From: Paracyclopina nana
Lineage: Eukaryota; Arthropoda; Copepoda; Cyclopoida; Cyclopettidae
Assembly: GCA_019096065.1 (NCBI GenBank)
Contig: JAGUCH010000003.1
Location: 2,542,001-2,606,000, forward strand
Reading direction: 5' to 3'
DNA: 64,000 nt
This document shows positions 12,844 through 24,447 of the stretch, piece after piece. How positions within the stretch are numbered: position 1 is the first letter of the stretch; the number at the start of each line of letters is the position of its first letter. The notes under the pieces are model-generated. The model searched no databases, was not told the DNA's origin, and worked only from the letters and a program-made list of their open reading frames with translations. The position numbers were made by a program, and so were the translations under genes.

Positions 12844-15800
12844 ATGGCGCGGGGGAGGAAGCCAAAAAAGGGTAAGCATTCCACTTGACTTTAGTTCTGC
12901 TCTCTATTTTGCCGCGAATTTAGCTAACTTCAGTTACGGAGACATTGTTTCAGGCCCTGCCCCGGCGAGTGACGATGAAGATGAAATGCTTCGTGAAGCT
13001 ATTCGCTTGAGCCAAGAGGCTGAAGACACCCGTTTGAAAGAGGAAGAGGACCTTCAACGAGCAATCGATGAAAGCTTGAGGTCTATGTCAGCAAATTCTT
13101 CGATTGATGCCGATGAAGCTCAAGCAGCTAGGTCTATTGACTGCACCAACGACTCCGAGCCTATGTCTTCTTGCAATGTGACTGCTGCGCAAGATTTTGA
13201 GCCTGAAAGCTCTGGCCTAGTAAGATAGATAGTAGTTGTAGTTCTTTTTATCTTCTTGCTTTTTTTCTTCTTCAAATACTGTATCTTTTTATGCGCATTT
13301 TTAGGCACTTACTTCTACTCCTATGAAACCTTTCCAAGAGCTAACCGATTCCCTTCAAGGCCTAGACGGCCTCGATGATGCCGCTCCATGCACTGAACCC
13401 GCTGATGAAGGTCCTACTTCATCGCACAAACAAGTACCTCCCTATTTTCCGTTTTAAGTGCCTGGTGCACTTATTGTTCCTTTTTCTCCCTTGCCAGGTA
13501 ATCGCTCAGGAAAATGTAGAGGCTTTACTTCCACCGAATCCCGAGCCTTCTTCAATTCCTGCATCAAGAGTAAATCCTTGTAAATTATGATTCTTCACTA
13601 GTTACACTTACACATTTAGGTGACTAGATTGTCCTCTAGTCGAGGTCGTGGACGAGGACGTGGTAAGGGCAAAAAGCTCAACCTAATTCCACCCGTAAAC
13701 GTCACTGTCAATGCTGTAAATTCCTTCTTATTTTTTTCTCGATTTATTTCTCTTTATGTTTTCTCTTTCCTTTTTCTATTCTCAGACTATCAATATTCCT
13801 CCTTATAATGGTCAATCAATACCAAACATCACTATTAACAACCAAATGCCCTCAAGAAATCAAACGGAAACCTTGATCCCTGGGATAAATCCATCAATCT
13901 CTTCTACGACTCAAATAGAGGCGCCTGCTCAAGTAATTGTCGCGCGTGCAACAAGAGCTAGTGCAAGGCTAAATAGTGCTCCTAGGAACCGAGTGCTTGC
14001 TCCTCAGAGTAATCAAATCCCTATGGTAGCTCAAGACGCAATGTCGTCCTTGCGAATTCCCGGCAATGAAGCAATAAGTCTGCATATTGCAAATTTCGCG
14101 CCTAATTCGGCTGCTCCTTCTGTCATTCAAGAAAACCCTGATGCTGCTTTTGAAACTTTCACGCATCCTTCAAGAAGCATCAATACGAGAAGAAGGACCA
14201 TGAAGGCTCGTGGTGGTGCGACCTCAGAAGGATTTATTGCGTCCACTGCGAAACTTGCAAATACTGGGAACGCCGTAGCAGCTGAGGAAGTTCCATTGCA
14301 AGTTCAAGAAAACGTTCAACCGCGTGCTCATTTCGGGGTAGTAATGGAAAATCAGACCCTATCAGGCTTGAGTGCTCCAATTAATGCTAGCCCAAGCACC
14401 TCAGCCTTTCTGAGTTTAGCCGCCGCTCCTCAGCCCCAAACTATCACCGCTCTGCCATCAACATCCACTTCTGCCTCATCATTAGCGACTTACGTTAGCT
14501 TTACATCATTCTTGAAAGTTCATGATGGTTTCTAATTTCTTGCTACTTTAATTTTTCAGGGCAATGTCTCTGCTCGAGGCTTCAAAAAAGGTGGAGGTCG
14601 TGGCCGTGGCCGTGGCCGAGGTCGTGGCCGTGGTAGAGGAGCTAGCGCTCAGCCATCAACCTCCTACGGATCAACAAACGGTGTCCGCAAGACTCCAATT
14701 AATTATGCAGAAAGCGACGATGAATTTGATGCTATGGAAATGAGTGGACTGGAGGATATCGCAAATTCATTTTCAACTGACACTCCTCTCCACACTGTGA
14801 CAAGAAATGATGCCACAGAATCTCCTTACTTTCAACAGTATCAAGAAATCGCGGAAGTTTTTACCTCTAGGCTGAACAACCAAGATATTCAAATTGAATC
14901 AATTGTGCTCGGTAGAAGCCAAGATTCTGCTGATAATTATAACCGCAAGAAAGAATCTTTCATCGTTCTTGGTGTCCCATTCACGGAAGAAATCTTATTT
15001 TACAACAGTTACTCTGGAGCTGCGTCAAATGTTTTGTGGAAAATTGTCAAACGTCACTTTAACCCCTTCCGCAATCACGACAAGAGGACTGACTATGGCA
15101 AAGGTGTTTACCTATTTTCCAAGCCAGATGCTACCAAAGTCATGAAGCCAGGCGTTCTGTGTTGCAAAGTTTTGACTGGGAAAAAGTTTTACGTCAATGA
15201 GGCTGATGATGGGGACATTCCCAACGGCTACCACTCAAAATTCGTTGATCTTGGCTACAACACAATGTTAGCCATTCAGGATCCGAATCAAATCCTTCCT
15301 TTGGGAGTTGTGCATTGCGGACTTCAAGCTGATCCAATGGTGATGCACATCGCAAGCAACAGTGCCAATGCAAGAAATCAAATGGAATCAGAGTATGACA
15401 GGGTGACCGAGCAAATGTCTCGACTATTTGAAAATTCCCTTAAGCTGCATGCTACAGGGAAGCACATGAAGGCTTGCGAAGCCATCACAACTCCCCTTTA
15501 TCCTCACCAAATGTATGCGTTAGCCTGGATGTCTAGCCGAGAGAACAGCAAGGTTCTTAAAATGAAAGGTGGCATCCTTGCTGATGACATGGGACTTGGA
15601 AAGACTCTGACAGTGCTGTCTTTAATCATGACCAATTTTCACGATGGAAAGCCTCTGCAGAAGCCTGTGTACGGATTTCAAAGGCGGCCCTCAAAATCAG
15701 TTACAAGATACATGCCTCACGTTTTCAACGCTGACACAAAATCGTCAGGTCTTGGGATGAAGACGAAAACTCGTGATTTTGGTCGGAGAAAAGACACAAA

Positions 15801-18221
15801 AGGAAAAGTGAAGGGCTCCAAGAGAAGGTACGATTGCTTGGATGAAGATAACGAGGCTGCTGCTTACGTTGTCACCAATGCTTTTGACGAAATTGAGCCG
15901 GACGATGGCGATAAAGATGAATTTGATAACATGATCGACAAAAACGACTCTTTGAGCAAGCGTCTTGGCATTGCTTCATCCTCAGACTTTTTGAAGCCCT
16001 CCAAGAAGAAACGATTTTTCGATGACCTCAGTGATGATGAGGAATATCTAAAAATGACTGAAGATGAGCGCAACGAAAAAATGGCGCCAAAAAAGCTGGA
16101 CCAACTCGACGGTGCCACGAGCGAAGCTGATTGTGAAGACGATGATGATGTCATCTCCTCTTCAACCTCAAATGGCTTGAAAAAGAAGAAAAAGTTTGTG
16201 GTGAGTGATGACGAAGATGACATTGAGGACAATGTTGACAACGGCGTTGGCCGTTCCATGTCTCCAGATAGTGATGAAATTCCAGACCTTGATGATTCAC
16301 TCAATCTCGATGAGCAGGATGGAAAAGGAGACGAGGCTGGACCAGGAGCTAAGAAAGTAAATGGGGATTTCCAATTAACTGATGAGCAACTAAAAAATCT
16401 GGTGATTCCTCCTCGAATTCCGGCCAAGCTCAATGGGAGAAGACGTGCGACTCTAATTGTTACGCCAGCATCTTTAATCAGTCATTGGCTTGGACAGATT
16501 GAACAACATGTTGATAAACGCGTCGATTTGAGCATTTTTGTTCATCACGGACAGAGCAAGGCCATGTTGGGAAAAGAGCTAGAGGACCAAGATATTGTCT
16601 TGACAACTTATGGAACTTTGCAGTCCGAGCTTAATGACAAAATGCACGGTCCCTTACTTAGAGCCAAATGGCTTAGGGTTTGCTTGGATGAAGGCCACTT
16701 CATTAAAAATCATCTGTCGAAGACTGCAAAAGCAGCGGCCAATTTGGATACGAAAAGAAAGTGGATCATCAGCGGGACACCGATCCAAAACAACTTAACT
16801 GAACTCTGGTCCCTTCTTACCTGGTTGGACGAGCCTACTTATGGAGCTAACCGAAGGGCTTTCAAGAGCGATATTGAAATTCCTGTGAAGCAGGGCTGTA
16901 GGTCAGGTGTCATTCGCCTTCAAACTGTCGTTGAAGCTGTTTGCCTACGCCGAACCAAGCAAGACAAAGTCAATGGGAAGCCTCTTGTGACGCTACCGGA
17001 AAAGGTTGTCTCACTAAGAGAACTTGAGTTCACAAAAGATGAGAGAATGGTGTACAAAACCTATCAAGATCATGCGCAGAAAATTGTTGAGCGCTACATG
17101 AAAAAGGCTACTTTACTCAAGAACTATGCTCACATTTTTGCTTTGATGATGCGACTCCGGCAGCTTTGTTGTCACCGAGATTTGGTTCCCATCAAATGGC
17201 ATGAGATCGACATGGAAGATTTACTGAAAATAGTGGCTGAGGAAGCAACTCGTGACCAAGAGGACAGTGAAGAAGATCTGGAAAGGGCCAAGGAATTGGC
17301 AGAGCAGCTCAGGCAAATGATTCGTGACGGGATGTCTGATGAGTGCGCTATTTGCTTGTCTGAATTTGACCACCCTGTTATCACTCCATGCGCTCACGTG
17401 TACTGTCGTCCTTGCATTGTGCAACACATTGAAACAGCTCCACAGCCTCCTGCCATGTGTCCACTGTGCAGAGGGCCCCTAGAAGTGCGAACGCTGCTGG
17501 AAGCTGCTCGAGATGAAGAGTCGGAGGATGGCAATGCTGGCAATCCATTTGAAGATATTATTGTGGAATGCTCTTCCACAAAGGTCAATGCTGTCCTTAA
17601 AGAGCTGGAGCTGATTAGACGAACCAAGAGTGGGGAGAAGACTATTGTCGTGTCTCAATTCACTTCCTTGTTGTCTATTCTTCAGCCGCTTTTGAACCAA
17701 GCTGGATTCAAGTGGGTTCGACTTGATGGATCTATGTCCACAAGAAGCCGCTCAGAGGTCATTGCCGAGTTTCAGGATGCGTCCGCTCACTCTCCGAGTG
17801 TTCTGCTACTCTCCCTGAGGGCTGGTAATATTTCTGATAATTTTCAGTAAGAGCTAAAAATGCTTCGATTGTCCCCTCTTTTAGGTGGTGTTGGACTTAA
17901 TTTGAACTGTGCCAACCATCTGATTCTAATGGATCCAGCCTGGAACCCTTCTACTGAAGATCAGTGCTTTGACAGAGTACATCGACTTGGCCAAACAAAG
18001 GATGTGGAAATTATCAGATTTGTAATGAAAGACAGGTAACAAGTTTCACATTTCTAGCCCAGGTGATAATAATGATAACTTGTTTCTTTTTTAGTATTGA
18101 GCAAAAAATGCTTGAGATTCAAGAGAAGAAAAAGCACCTGATCTCTGGCGCTTTCCGTCAAACTGAACATGAGCGCAGGCAGCGCAGGATTCAGGATATT
18201 CGGGACATTTTCGGGTTGTAA
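12844..18221 (+). CDS. HLTF/Rad5-type SNF2 ATPase-RING protein with UIMs and a PARP-like domain
   Basis: Eight exons (12844-12871, 12954-13219, 13305-13433, 13498-13569, 13620-13715, 13786-about 14493, 14560-17824, 17885-18035, then 18095-18221 as the ninth piece), about 1613 aa. The donor at 14493 (GTTAGC) is the least certain. Order: basic N-tip (ARGRKPKK); two ubiquitin-interacting motifs (about 15-50; AIRLS and AIDES cores in acidic context); two GRGRGRG runs (about 171 and 450); an ADP-ribosyltransferase/PARP-like domain (about 520-690; DYGKGVYLFSKPD, NQILPLGVV); SNF2 motor with DDMGLGKT (about 774), a long acidic insert, DEGH and SGTPIQNN; RING finger CAICLSEFDHPVITPCAH; helicase C lobe ending DRVHRLGQ. 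SNF2 and RING sequences resemble HLTF (replication-fork remodelling, PCNA ubiquitination). No HIRAN domain is recognised; the PARP-like domain lies where HIRAN would be. Confidence 0.85.
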
Positions 18222-18293
18222 TTGAAATTATTTATGGTACTGCTACAAAAGAATTGAGAGAAGATATAAATATAATTTTTCATTAAGCTAACA

Positions 18294-19912
18294 TTAGTCT
18301 TTTGATAGTGCAGAATCCATAATCAGCTCGTCTAATGTTTCCATAGGGAGCGGTGTCAAGCTCCTAAGCAAATAGTCTGGCTGTGGTGTTAATGTCTTGA
18401 GCAACGCCTCTGCTGCCTCAGAAATGCTCATTTCCGTTCCTGTCTTGAACGGCATTACTCCGTGGCTGAACCGTAGATGCGATTCCATTTCAGTGGGCAA
18501 AAAAGTCTGCTCACAATAGCGACACTTTAAGGATCCAGCCAATTCCTTGCGCAATTCTTCCATTTGATCCATGGCTTCCTCGTGATTCTTGGAAGTGACT
18601 TGCAACACCTGCACTTTATTCCAAGGTAAAATTCCATGCGAGGTGCGCAAATGCTCAGATAATTTGTCAGAGCAACTGTACGATTTGGAGCACAATTTGC
18701 AGGGGTGATTTTCAGCCTTGTCTGAATGCGTATTCTTGACATGCGCTTCCAAATTGTCTTTCCTCAGGTAAAAATGGCCGCAAAACTTGCATTCCAGCCT
18801 CGGGTCCCGATCATGCTGCTCCAAAATGTGGCGTCGCAAGAATGAGTTGTTGTAAAAGGACCGCTTGCACACTTCACACACCGGTCTCTCGCCACCGACA
18901 CCATGGAAGTTCAACCTATGCATCTTGAGCGAAAAGGCAGATGCGTAGCGTTTATCACAGATTTCACAGGGATGAAGTTTTGCTCCCATGTGCGTTTGCA
19001 CGTGAGCCTGTAAGTGGGGTGCTTTTAAAAAGCTCTTGTTGCATAGGTGACACGTGTGCTTTCTGACCTTTTCTGAAAAAGACCAAACATATCTAAATAG
19101 GAATTCATTTATGTCATTAGTTATGTACCTTTGAGATGCTCGTGGGTCAAGTGTTTTCTGAAAGACGACTGATTCTTGAAAAACTGCAAACAGATGTAGC
19201 ACTGCAATTGAGCTTCTTTTGTGGCCACATGAGCTTCATTGCTATGCTTTATGCGACTTTCGTCACTTAGGAATTCTGCTTGGCAAATGGTGCAGCTATA
19301 AATGCTACTGTCCTCCTCCAAATTCGAGCTGTCGTGGCCATTTTGTGACTCGGGCATGATAGAAATGTCTCTGATTTTGATATCGTAGTTGTGGGCATTT
19401 TGAAAGTGGCTAAGGACTTCTGAGAGAGTGTCAAACTGCTTCAAATCGCATTTTCCACAATTGGGTTGGGATTTTAAAACACTTTTGGGTTGACCACAAA
19501 GTAAGTGCACATCATTGGTAGCCTGAACTTTGATTGCACTCAGTACCTTTTTCGAGCTCATCAATTCTTTGGCAAAGTATTTTGCTCCTGATGCTTCATC
19601 TGGCACAATCACAGGGTAGATTTGGCTCGTTTGCTGTGGCTCTTTAATGGGTTCTTTTGCTTTTTTGACTGGATAAATCTCAAGGCTCTTTGCAGTTTTA
19701 CCAGTCACTGATTTTTCTATGAGTGAAACCAAGTAAGACTTCTGCTTCGGATCAAACTTCACTTTGCCAGAGATGTCGTGTTCATGAGCAGTCGTTTTTG
19801 CACAAAACAAGCACTTTTGGGAGTTTCCCTCAGGACAACTCAGTTCAACGTATGAAGCAGTTTTGTTCACCACGACAATCTTGGCTCTTCCAAAATTGAC
19901 AATACTTCCCAT
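18294..19912 (-). CDS. C2H2 zinc-finger protein
   Basis: Two exons, 19912-19129 and 19072-18294, joined in frame by a 56-bp GT-AG intron inside the finger array, about 520 aa. The N-terminal half has CxxC-type cysteine pairs (KCLFCAK) and a lone finger. The C-terminal half carries a cluster of about seven C2H2 fingers (for example CHLCNKSFLKAPHLQAHVQTH, CEVCKRSFYNNSFLRRH, CKLCSKSYSCSDKLSEHLRTSH). Role: probably a sequence-specific nuclear DNA-binding protein; no orthologue is recognised. It converges with the SNF2 gene (72 bp between stops) and follows cramped on the same strand by only 126 bp, with an acceptor CTTACCTTGCAG ending about 13 bases before its ATG. That spacing fits a 5'UTR intron or a polycistronic arrangement. 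Confidence 0.85.
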
Positions 19913-20038
19913 TTTCGCTTCTGATCTGCAAGGTAAGAAAATGACAAGATTGAGTGGTGTACAGCATAATAGGTTATTATAGTATGTAATATCCTTCTGT
20001 GTATTGCAGAAATAATAGTCGATCCAGAAGAACGAAAT

Positions 20039-22333
20039 TCATTGCATCTCTTCGCTGTGACCGACAACAGCCGACGCAAGCCTCGCAAACTTGGATGTAA
20101 AATCAACTGAGCTTTCTGTCATCATTGATAAAAGTTGTCGATCCACCTCGGATCCAGTTGACTGCACACTATCCTCATTCAGGAGAGACATCTTTGATGA
20201 CTCGGCGTGATGCAGGCTTAAATTAGCTGCCTTCGTAGGAGTATTGGAGTTAGAGTTCAAGTGTAAAAACGATGACAAATCAGGAAGCCACGAGTCGTTG
20301 GAAACAGCCCTTGAGGGTGAAGTCGGAGGGGTGGGTCGTACCCTGGGCGGGGTCTGAAGCACTGAGCTGTTTGAGTTTTCAAAGACAGAGTCCAGAAATT
20401 GGTCTGCTTTCGTATTGGCAGAAGAAGATCTATTGTCAAAGTAAGCCAACGCAGAGGACAAGCTGTCGTTGCTGTTGGTATCGATGTCAACCGCCGTCGA
20501 AGAGGATTGGACAGATGGAGTCAATTGCTGTGGCTGATTTGAATCTGACTGAATAGAAACTATTGGGTGTGTGACAGTTATACCAGCTGGCAAAAGTCGA
20601 AGTTTCACTTTGCCATCGCTCAGTTTCAGCGAAGGAGCAGGCTGCAATGGCCTATGGCTGGACACAGAATTCACTAAGGGTCTCTTTGAGCGGGACAAAG
20701 GCCGGCCTTTCCTCATGTTGTACCTGGGCATGAGATTTTCCAGCTGCTGCTTGAAAGCTTGATGCTGTTGCACTTGAATTGTGGTCGGCCTAGGAACTGG
20801 TACGGTTGGCCTACGGAATTCTGCTTCCTCCACTGCCGAGGACGATGAGCCATTTGGCACAACGGGCGAATTTGGACCCTCGAATGTCAATAGCTTGGCC
20901 ACTGGAGTTTTAGGAGAATTGGTTTGGTTGACGGAGCTGTTTGAGCTGGAGCCTTTCTTCTTTGAGAGCTCAGATGTGGCCATCTTTGCTAAGATGCTCA
21001 ATGTCGACTGACTCGAGGGAGTTGACTTTTTCCATGTGTACTGAAGATCAATTTGGGTGCTTCCAGGACCCATGTCAGCCATGAGGAACAGCTCCCCAAT
21101 TGTAATACTGTGCGCCATTTTGGTGTTCCAACCCTCTTCAAAATTGAAAGGTTTGCAGCTGCCATTTTCCTCCTCAGGAGCTGGTTGCTCAGTAGGCATG
21201 ACTTCTTCAATGACTTCAGTCTTGGTTTCATGAATATTATTGTCATTATTGGATGGGTCGTCTGAGCATGATGCTGTAGCAGTTACTAACTCACTCTCTC
21301 CCTTGAGATTAGATAAACTTAGCACTTTGGTAGGCTCGATCACAGATATCTTTGGCAAACTCCATTTGCTGACTGCTCCAGGCTTGGGAATCAGCCACAA
21401 TTGCTCTTCATTGTTGTCCATATTGTTCTTCCACTTCTGGCTCAAATGCTCCATCACGGAAGCCAAACTTCGACCAGGTCTGAGGCTGAATGTCACATGA
21501 GGATTTGCCAGGCAACGGCGATGCACTCGATCAAAGTCATCTGTAGTGGCTGGGCTCAACCCCAAGCTCAATTTCGAAGGCACTGACACTGAGCTAGAAC
21601 TCGGCTGCAATTCTATAGAGGCTTTTTGGTGATGCAATCCAAGCTGCTCAGTGAGTCGTTTTAATGCAGGACAAGTAGGGGTCCTAAGTCGATGAGTTTT
21701 CCCTTTGATTCTGACGGTCGTGTGGCCTTTAAAGATCAGCTCTCTCAGCTTGAATCCAGTCTTGTCATCGAGTTGGGAACCCAGACGTTTACGCAACTCT
21801 CCAAAGTTGATGAGACCGTACAACTCCTTGGAGCTCTTCTTCAAACTGTTCTTGTCCGGAAAGTCAACATATTTGCAGATTTTGTGCCACGTCCGGTAGT
21901 AAAAAGTCCTTATTTGCTCCTTGTTCTTGAAATTAGGACTGTTCTTCTTGCGGGTCTGGAAAAATGTCTGAATGGACTCGAAATTCTTGCCACACTCGTT
22001 GAGTGCTTCAAAGAAAATGGCCTTGTCTTCGGACGACCATTGTTCCCAAGTTCGTTTCTGTTGCCCTTTCTCCTGCCCATTGATTGAGGGATCCAGGGAA
22101 TCGTTGATTTCATTCTTGCTCTCAGTGTTTGTAAACTCACTTCGTTCCACTACTTTCATACGCTGAACGCGAGCACTAGTCCGAATGGCTGAGCTTTTGT
22201 CAGCGTCAGTCAAATCAAGGTCCAATTTCGCCGATTTCGCGTCGGGCGAACTTTCCCCGCTAAGGACCTCGGCCGGGGTGCCGAGCTCCCCCGGGGAACC
22301 GTCAAAGGGAGGTTCAGGTCGTTTTGTTGCCAT
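20039..22333 (-). CDS. Cramped-like SANT-domain chromatin protein
   Basis: One uninterrupted reading frame of 764 aa. A SANT/Myb-like region at about residues 93-150 has WEQWSSEDKAIFFEALNECG and KEQIRTFYYRTWHKICKY, signatures of the cramped/CRAMP1 family. Further conserved blocks are INFGELRKRLGSQL and the LIFKGHTTVRIKGKTHRLRTP segment (about 175-225), and TIGELFLMADMGPGSTQIDLQYTW (about 430). The rest is Ser/Pro/Asn-rich and probably disordered. Family knowledge: cramped is a Polycomb-related nuclear protein in flies and is linked to linker-histone gene expression. The coding region is intronless here, unlike its neighbours. The start ATG at 22333 opens an acidic N-terminus with no better alternative. 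Confidence 0.88.
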   Translation of the reverse strand: MATKRPEPPFDGSPGELGTPAEVLSGESSPDAKSAKLDLDLTDADKSSAIRTSARVQRMKVVERSEFTNTESKNEINDSLDPSINGQEKGQQKRTWEQWSSEDKAIFFEALNECGKNFESIQTFFQTRKKNSPNFKNKEQIRTFYYRTWHKICKYVDFPDKNSLKKSSKELYGLINFGELRKRLGSQLDDKTGFKLRELIFKGHTTVRIKGKTHRLRTPTCPALKRLTEQLGLHHQKASIELQPSSSSVSVPSKLSLGLSPATTDDFDRVHRRCLANPHVTFSLRPGRSLASVMEHLSQKWKNNMDNNEEQLWLIPKPGAVSKWSLPKISVIEPTKVLSLSNLKGESELVTATASCSDDPSNNDNNIHETKTEVIEEVMPTEQPAPEEENGSCKPFNFEEGWNTKMAHSITIGELFLMADMGPGSTQIDLQYTWKKSTPSSQSTLSILAKMATSELSKKKGSSSNSSVNQTNSPKTPVAKLLTFEGPNSPVVPNGSSSSAVEEAEFRRPTVPVPRPTTIQVQQHQAFKQQLENLMPRYNMRKGRPLSRSKRPLVNSVSSHRPLQPAPSLKLSDGKVKLRLLPAGITVTHPIVSIQSDSNQPQQLTPSVQSSSTAVDIDTNSNDSLSSALAYFDNRSSSANTKADQFLDSVFENSNSSVLQTPPRVRPTPPTSPSRAVSNDSWLPDLSSFLHLNSNSNTPTKAANLSLHHAESSKMSLLNEDSVQSTGSEVDRQLLSMMTESSVDFTSKFARLASAVVGHSEEMQ

Positions 22334-22741
22334 TTATGAGCATTATACTCATACTTTCATTCACTTTCCCGAGAATTGGCTCTCCTTTGTTGTTTATTTT
22401 TAATTTGCTCTTCAGCTGACGCAGTATGGTATTAAAAAAGCTGTCAAACGCAGTGCTTCCAGATGGCTCTCTTGGAAGTAGCCCAAACTGCTCTAATTAC
22501 TTAATGGGATAATTGTCTTCAAATTTCTTGCTATAGCAAGCTGTATTATATCTGGCATTAAACATGTTAAGAGTCTTTTTCTCTTTCTCTGCTTGCTTGG
22601 CTTGTTTGGCTACTTTGACAGGGTTTTTTTGCAGCGCCATCTAGCGTTCAATGAATTCGATGGTTTTTGTTTTATGTTTGCTATGTATTTACACAGCCTC
22701 ATGTTACAAATTGAGCTAAATATAAATATAAATGCACTACT
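22334..22741. other. Spacer between cramped and the fucosyltransferase gene
   Basis: About 400 bp with no coding signal. It holds the cramped promoter side and the 3' end of the upstream minus-strand fucosyltransferase gene. A GCGCCATCTAG word (22635-22645) resembles words near 11858 and 25460 and may be a dispersed-repeat trace. Confidence 0.35.
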
Positions 22742-24045
22742 TCAAAGAAGTCTCTTCTTCTTTTTTGCTTTCTTCTTCTTCTTTTTCAATTCTTTATCTT
22801 GCTGACTAATTAGCTCTCTGAGAGGGACAATTAGGCCATACTCTCCATAATATTCACCTCCGCTTAAAATAGCACACCAGCTTGAAAAACTGCCTCTGCT
22901 CATAATTGTATGATCACAGCTTGCCATTACAGCCATATCATACCCGATAGCATCTGGCTCCTCTTTTCCCACACCTATAGTGAATAACGAGCCTGAAAAT
23001 TGCATTCAATCAAAAGCTGCAACTGAAATTGTAGTTACCAACAAAAAATAAGTCTTTGTGCTTCTTCTGTATGCCTTTCAGCTCTTGCTTGCCCCATTCC
23101 ATGTCATCAGACACAAATAAAAAGGCAATTTTTTCAGTCTCACACTCTTCCCTGAAGTGATCCATGGCTTGCCTAAAATAGCCTTTCTTCAAGGGCTTTT
23201 TGCTGAACTTTTCATAAAAGTACTCCATGTGATCCTAAAAAATATGATTGTCTTGCAAAATATGATGAATATGATAAAATCGTATATGTGCACCGTTCTC
23301 CTGTTGTGAATTCCCACAAAAGTGATTTCTTCAAGTGTGGCATTGTAAGAGGCAGCAACTTGCTGTTGAACTTTTTCAGCATGGCTCTTATACTTGGGCT
23401 TGAATTCTAACGCATTTCGGACCTCATGCAAATTGTTTTTGCTCACATAGTTCATCAAATCATCTGCTGGGCAGCACACCGGAGAATTCTCCTAAAAATA
23501 ATCAAGTGATGCATTACTTTTAGTAGCTGACATTACAAATAACTTGCTTTGTATCCCCATGGCCATAATTCAACCACGTGGCCAGTATGCAAGTTTTTAG
23601 CCTCTATCAAAACGTCCAGATCGTCATCAAACATCACTGAGGGGATATTCTCACTGTCACAAAATGTGTCTTCGTAAGTTGGTATGTTTTCCGCCACAAA
23701 ATATTGGCTCAAATATTTGGCTGTTTCGCCCTGAACGTACGGTCTGACGTTGAGCGTTTTAGCTAGAGTCACTACTATGGCAAAGGCCATAAGATGATTG
23801 CCCAGCCTGCCATTAGCGTGGATCACAAATATTGAGGGTTCACTTGGCTCTAAAGCCACAAATTGTTGGCATTTGGGTACTTCACAAGGCTGATCACAGT
23901 AGGCAAAGGATAATAAACTTCCCAGCATAAAAATTGGCCACCTCATGTTCAGGAACTTCATCCTGTTACTCAGCATAATTTGAGAGAGCCTTATGCTTGT
24001 ACAGCTAATAGAACTAGAATTTAGTACAGAGGCCGGTACAAACAT
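22742..24045 (-). CDS. GT11-type alpha-1,2-fucosyltransferase-like protein
   Basis: Four exons on the minus strand: 24045-23548, 23491-23294, 23234-23039 and 22992-22742, about 380 aa. An N-terminal hydrophobic signal-anchor (WPIFMLGSLLSFAYC) is followed by GT11 hallmarks: a nucleotide-sugar-side motif HANGRLGNHLMAFA, an HxRRxD-type motif (GIHNRRTD, split across the second intron) and a SRGSFSSWCAIL motif near the C-terminus. Family knowledge: these Golgi type-II enzymes transfer fucose from GDP-fucose in alpha-1,2 linkage to galactose; the exact acceptor cannot be told. The first intron begins with GC rather than GT (GCAAGT), a minor but accepted donor. The C-terminus ends in a poly-lysine run. 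The start could instead be an internal ATG near 23976. Confidence 0.85.
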
Positions 24046-24447
24046 TGGAAATACTGATGTGAACTATTTTCGGCATTTTGGTGCATCCAATAATTAATTT
24101 TTTTAAATTGCTGCGCTGACACGGATTGATGAAGCCCATTTATAATGATTTAGGCTGTCTTCTTAAAAGCTGTGACGCTCAATTTGTTAAAAAGCACATA
24201 TCGATTTTTTTCCATTATCATTACATTCATACATTTATAGGCATAAAATTCATGTAAAGCATCTTATCTCTTTTCCATGGACATTAGATTAATTACTCTC
24301 GTGACTCTATATGTAGAATGGGACAAGTGCATCGAAAACTTACTCTTTAAACTTTATGCATAGCGATAGCAAACTTGATTTTGATAAATAAGTGCATAAA
24401 TGAAAAGTCCAGAAAAAAACTATAGTCACTCAGTGATCTGATGCGTG
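24046..24447. other. Spacer, no gene seen
   Basis: About 400 bp of AT-rich DNA between two divergent genes. Both promoters are expected here, but no motif is distinctive. Confidence 0.35.

Noticed and set aside
15864..16433. 189-codon Ser-rich minus-strand frame
   Set aside because: It is the complement of the Asp/Glu-rich insert of the SNF2 gene; acidic codons read as Ser/Leu on the other strand.
12844..18221. TTF2/lodestar identity for the SNF2 gene
   Set aside because: The RING between the helicase lobes and the HLTF-like motif surroundings do not fit TTF2.
21692..22087. 131-codon plus-strand frame
   Set aside because: It lies wholly antisense to the SANT region of cramped, whose family motifs are clear; a codon-bias shadow.
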